A stretch of DNA of 32,248 nucleotides from Tritrichomonas foetus. Lineage: Eukaryota; Parabasalia; Tritrichomonadida; Tritrichomonadidae. Position numbers and translations under genes: made by a program. Position 1 is the first letter of the stretch, and every line of letters begins with the position of its first letter. Below the pieces are notes generated by a model. The model was given only the letters and a program-made list of their open reading frames with translations, searched no databases and was not told the origin of the DNA. The stretch spans positions 1 to 32,248 of the forward strand of contig MLAK01001124.1 in NCBI GenBank assembly GCA_001839685.1. Direction: 5' to 3'. Of this stretch, positions 28,790 through 32,248 are shown piece by piece.

Positions 28790-29317
28790 TCAATGCGGGG
28801 TTTTGTTCGTCACTGCATCTGACAGCCAGTTCATGCCTTCCACGAGGCCTGAACCAGTCAGTGCACAGCTCTCCTCGATGTGATACCTACGTTGGTCAAG
28901 AACTTGAACTTCTAACGTTGCTGCGAGTTTTTCGGCGGATATCGCACCGTCGATATCCTGTTTGTTTGCGAAAATTAATATCGGACAATTCTTCAACTGT
29001 GGCGCTTGAGCGATCTGGTGAAATTCTTGTTTGGCTGTTTGGAAAAGAGATCTATCTGAAGAATCGACGACGAAGATAACCCCCTGGGCGCCATCGAAGT
29101 AGTGCCTCCAGAGCGGTCGAATCTTGTCCTGTCCACCGAGGTCCCATACGCAGAATTCCAGGTCGCCAAAGTGAACTGTTTCCATCGTAAATCCAACTGT
29201 CGCGATTGTATGAACAACTTCGTTCTTTTTGAGACGATATAAAATTGTAGTTTTACCGGCAGCACCGACGCCGAGCATCAGGATACGGTATTCTTGTACA
29301 GAGCAGCAGCTACCCAT
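28790..29317 (-). CDS. Arf-family GTPase with myristoyl/dicysteine N-terminus
   Basis: Predicted 175 residues. The start MGSCCSVQEYR is only ~9 residues before the first strand, so the usual Arf amphipathic helix is missing. Gly2 plus Cys4-Cys5 fit dual myristoylation and palmitoylation instead, as in some ARL or G-alpha-like proteins. P-loop GVGAAGKTT (16-24), switch I Thr40 (ATVGFTMETV), WDLGGQDKIRPLWRHY (58-73), NKQD (118-121) and CALTG (151-155) are intact, and switch II is Arf1-like. It should be a functional GTPase in membrane traffic; the subtype is unclear. Codons are C/G-rich. Confidence 0.88.
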   Translation of the reverse strand: MGSCCSVQEYRILMLGVGAAGKTTILYRLKKNEVVHTIATVGFTMETVHFGDLEFCVWDLGGQDKIRPLWRHYFDGAQGVIFVVDSSDRSLFQTAKQEFHQIAQAPQLKNCPILIFANKQDIDGAISAEKLAATLEVQVLDQRRYHIEESCALTGSGLVEGMNWLSDAVTNKTPH

Positions 29318-29948
29318 TTTCTATTATTTTCTATTTCTGTTATCAATATTTTTGACCTTTGTGAATAGCAATCGGTTTTTCACTGCTTTTCGAATATTCT
29401 ATGAAATCCCCACTTTTTGTATGTCTGCCAATCTCATTATTATACATGATTTCACTTTTTCATAGCTCTTTTGCCATACTTGGAATTCAAATTTAGTTAA
29501 AAAATAAGGGAATTCACCATGATAATTCACCTATCAAATCAATATTTACTCTTCGATCATCCCCAAAGACATGAAATTTGATTCATTTTTGGTCTTTCGA
29601 TATAATGAATAGTGTCTTAAAATCCACCAACTAAACATATTTAGCTTATATTTATCTTCTCAGTTTCTTGCTCTGAAGATTGAATGTATTCCAAATTGTT
29701 TTTTTTTTTTTATCAATTTTGGGTGATTTCAATTTATAAAACCAAACATTCTTTTCATGTGACTTCCAGTTAGTATATAAATAATGGAAATGATTTTACA
29801 TAAAATGGATGATTTCATCAAGTGAAGTCTTGACACTTTTTGTGAAAATCGAATGGTGAGTTGTTTTCGCCTTAACATTAACATAATATTATGAACAAGA
29901 ATTTACACAAATACGTCCATAAATCGAGAAAATGTAAGTAATAATCAT
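29318..29948. other. Intergenic region, nothing recognised
   Basis: Between the Arf-like (-) and coiled-coil (-) genes. T-runs and AT-rich sequence only. Confidence 0.5.
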
Positions 29949-31133
29949 TTATTCATTTTTACTTAATGATTTCACAGCATCTACAATCATTGGAATGCTT
30001 TCTAATGTTGGCCTCTTCTTTGACTCGACTGCCTTAGCGATCAGATTATTTTGCTCTTCAATTGATGGCAAACCTCCATGATTTCCTTGTTTATTCCTAT
30101 TTTTGATGACATACAAGATCTGCGACACGATATCAGCATAGTTTTGGACGACTTCTGTTGCACCTTCTTGAGTTTTCACGCAATGATTTTTTTCATTCAT
30201 GAATGTTGTGTTTCTGAATTCTTTCATTTTCTCGACGAGTTCTTTCTTTTCTTCACGTTTGGCTTGAAGCAAATCTTCTATAGTGACTCCATTTTGTGCA
30301 TCCATAAGAGATTTTTCTGTATTTTCTAATTCAATCCTCAATTTTTCTGTAGCAGCTTGAGTTTCTGTCAATTTTTGGATTTTCTCCTCTCTTTCTTTTC
30401 TCAGTTGTTCGATTTTCTTCAAAAGTTCTGTGTTTTCTTCACTTTCTTGCTTGATCTTTAAAACAGAGAAGTCTGGTTTTGGAACCTTCAATAAAACTGC
30501 TTCTTCTTTGAACTTCATAATTTCTTGTGTTGGATGTTTTGGCTCATTTTCAGGAGTTCCCATGGCTTCTAAGATATAGACCTTCAATTTCCTCAAGTTT
30601 TTGTTTATTTTTCGGCCAGTTTTATAAACATTATTGATAGTTTTCAATTCGTTCAATATTTCTGTTTTTCGGATTTTTTGGACGTTCAAAATCATTAAAA
30701 TCTTTTCAACAACGTCTGATAAATTTATAAGTTCCCTTTCAAGTGGATTTAAAAGGTAATAAAATTTTACATATTCATTTCGAAAAGCAGAAAGCTCCTG
30801 AGTTGATAATTCTTTTTGGTTCTTTATTTCTTTGAATTCCTTCAAATAATTTCTGGCAAATGCGGCGATTCGATTCACTATTATTGGAAATATCCGTTTG
30901 ATGATAAAATCTTTAAAATCTGAATACATTCCATTCGCAAATTCCATCACAATTTGTTGGCGACTTTCGTGCTTTGGAGCTTTTACAAGTTTGTCGGTAA
31001 TACCTTTCAAATTATTGACCCATTTGGTGATATCATCCTTATAAAGAGAAGCCTCTGGAATAAGTTTTAGAATCTTCGGAAGCGAGTCTGAAATATTTCG
31101 AAATATTTGTCGAATTGATCCTCTTGAGCTCAT
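29949..31133 (-). CDS. Coiled-coil protein of unknown function
   Basis: Predicted 394 residues from the ATG at 31133; the frame to 31154 starts with GTG. The N-terminal ~200 residues are helical and basic (MSSRGSIRQIFRNISDSLPK, YLKEFKEIKNQKELSTQELS). A coiled coil spans ~220-320 (ENTELLKKIEQLRKEREEKI, QKLTETQAATEKLRIELENT). The C-terminal ~80 residues (GATEVVQNYADIVSQIL; SIPMIVDAVKSLSKNE) are helical without a known motif. It has no signal peptide or TM, so it is probably cytosolic or cytoskeletal. I do not recognise the family. The stop overlaps TAAATG. Confidence 0.8.
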   Translation of the reverse strand: MSSRGSIRQIFRNISDSLPKILKLIPEASLYKDDITKWVNNLKGITDKLVKAPKHESRQQIVMEFANGMYSDFKDFIIKRIFPIIVNRIAAFARNYLKEFKEIKNQKELSTQELSAFRNEYVKFYYLLNPLERELINLSDVVEKILMILNVQKIRKTEILNELKTINNVYKTGRKINKNLRKLKVYILEAMGTPENEPKHPTQEIMKFKEEAVLLKVPKPDFSVLKIKQESEENTELLKKIEQLRKEREEKIQKLTETQAATEKLRIELENTEKSLMDAQNGVTIEDLLQAKREEKKELVEKMKEFRNTTFMNEKNHCVKTQEGATEVVQNYADIVSQILYVIKNRNKQGNHGGLPSIEEQNNLIAKAVESKKRPTLESIPMIVDAVKSLSKNE

Positions 31134-31425
31134 TTGATGTTTTCTGTCAGACACAAAAATTCACAATTTTTTGATAATTTTTTTCAAAATCTGAAATGAC
31201 AAAGAAATACATTCAAATCCTTAAAAATGACAGATAAAGATAAATAGAATCTATTTGAATTAAAAAATGGTTCATCAATATCAAACTTTCAGCGATTTTT
31301 GATCACTCATGCTCTAAAAAAGTTTCCGTGTCTGTTTCAATATTTCCTTTTTATGGATTTTCATCGAGCATATCATATCGAACGTTATATTCAATGTTTC
31401 CGTTAAATTTTTCACCAAAAATAAA

Positions 31426-31863
31426 ATGGAGATACCGAATCTCCCTAAAACACACCGCGTCCGTTCAAACGTTTTCTTTTACTTCTTATTATGTTTGACA
31501 CTATTTTGGGACTTTGTCGTCACCATTATTAGTATTGTTCTTCAAGCATTCAAATTATATTATTTCTTTTCTCCAAAATCTGCAGGCGATTTCAGCATGG
31601 TTGCTCCATTTCTTTGGTTCTTTATCGCAGTCATTAAATACATTGTTGCCAGAGACGGAAATCGCTCAGAGCATGTTTTGCTCATGCTTTGCAGCCTCGT
31701 CCTGATGGCAGCGACAATTATCCTCGAGGTTTATTTCATCCTATGGCAGCCATACCTTTGGAGCTGGGAAGCTCCTCTCCATTACGTTTCGATTGCACTC
31801 GATGCCTTAAGCGCTGTTTTCGCAATCGTACTGCTCATCATTTTCGCGGTCAGCAACATATGA
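31426..31863 (+). CDS. TMEM17/TMEM216-like four-TM protein (ciliary transition zone)
   Basis: Predicted 145 residues, four TM helices at ~17-43, 55-75, 84-106 and 118-142, with short ends. After TM2 it reads IAVIKYIVARDGNRSE, where TMEM216/TMEM17 have IEVIRLFFGTKGN, a short signature of this tetraspan (Transmembrane_17) family. Members sit in the ciliary transition zone with the MKS/tectonic complex, which would fit a flagellate. No signal peptide is needed. Similarity is short and visual; another small tetraspan is possible. Codons are C/G-rich compared with neighbours. Confidence 0.65.
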   Translation: MEIPNLPKTHRVRSNVFFYFLLCLTLFWDFVVTIISIVLQAFKLYYFFSPKSAGDFSMVAPFLWFFIAVIKYIVARDGNRSEHVLLMLCSLVLMAATIILEVYFILWQPYLWSWEAPLHYVSIALDALSAVFAIVLLIIFAVSNI

Positions 31864-32248
31864 AATTGAAATTAATACAGACAAATAACGAAAAACATCA
31901 AAAACTAAAATAATAAATGTACTTTTCTCCCAAAAATTTGGATTTATTTTTTTCTATTTTTTTGAATACTTTTGTTAGTGAATACTTGATGAACTATTCT
32001 CTTATTCTTTGCTTGTGCAATAAGTCCCTGAAAACATGGCACTTTTTTGTGAATCAATATAATGATATTTTTCTTCAAGATTTTACAAGTTATTTTGTTG
32101 ATGGAATTAGTATTACTATTTCATTTATGATGAAATAATTCAAAAAGTTAATATTAGGATTGTCTCATAAAAAAATTCTCCATTTAATTACCTCCTATAT
32201 GAAAGGTCTACATAGTGGTCCCCATCCCAAAGGTCTGGGTCCCACAAT
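31864..32248. other. 3' flank and GC-rich right edge with short direct repeats
   Basis: A 73-codon plus frame at 31917-32138 lacks an Inr or family match and is not called. The last ~50 bases differ sharply from the window, holding two copies of AAAGGTCT (32202-32209, 32229-32236) with GGTCCC following each. They may be the edge of a dispersed repeat or element continuing to the right. Confidence 0.35.

Noticed and set aside
31917..32138. 73-codon plus-strand ORF after the TMEM17-like gene
   Set aside because: Low-complexity Phe/Ile/Tyr-rich, no Inr, no recognised family.

Overview
The window reads as nuclear DNA of a parabasalid protist, most likely Tritrichomonas (T. foetus) or a close relative. 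The reasons are: very AT-rich DNA, almost intronless genes, initiator-like TCA(C/T)(T/A) motifs 5-15 nt before several ATGs, stop codons that run into TAAA, and gene families typical of trichomonads (CK1 and CDK-like kinases, degenerate BTB plus discoidin-like proteins, ankyrin proteins, small signal-peptide membrane proteins). The organism is an inference from style and family content; no species marker was searched. There is no CRISPR array, operon or bacterial replicon. I found no rRNA or tRNA gene.

Layout. 1-2.3 kb: gene desert with a partial ORF open at the left edge, possible decayed coding patches and two overlapping perfect palindromes. 2.3-4.7 kb: an eIF3j-like factor (-), a small signal-peptide/TM protein (+) and an ENTH/VHS-like protein (-). 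6.4-9.8 kb: a CK1 kinase (-) and a Pumilio-type RNA-binding protein (-). 9.8-12.0 kb: histone H2B (+), with a promoter holding a consensus E2F site and four copies of an imperfect 14-mer, faced by a gene for a tandem winged-helix E2F-like protein (-). 12.0-15.0 kb: a 3-kb desert. 15.0-17.8 kb: a CAMK-like pseudokinase (+) and a PSI-domain type I membrane protein (-), convergent. 18.5-21 kb: LSm2 (+) and a BTB/BACK/discoidin-like protein (+). 21.4-24.8 kb: an ankyrin gene (-) that appears to need removal of a 24-nt intron and carries an 84-bp in-frame repeat insertion, a CDK9/12-like kinase (+) and a SUMO ending in Ser-Gly (-). 25.1-31.9 kb: an ARL5-like GTPase (+), a beta-karyopherin (-), an Arf-like GTPase (-), a coiled-coil protein (-) and a TMEM17/TMEM216-like four-TM protein (+). 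The last ~50 bases are unusually GC-rich and hold short direct repeats.

The genes are mostly single housekeeping or regulatory units, each with its own promoter, so nothing argues for one operon-like pathway. The most suggestive local link is cell-cycle transcription: an E2F-family protein is encoded about 1.2 kb from a histone gene whose promoter holds an E2F consensus. Several nominal ORF starts are GTG or TTG; I moved those starts to the first ATG (Pumilio, E2F-like, LSm2, coiled-coil) or upstream through the intron (ankyrin).
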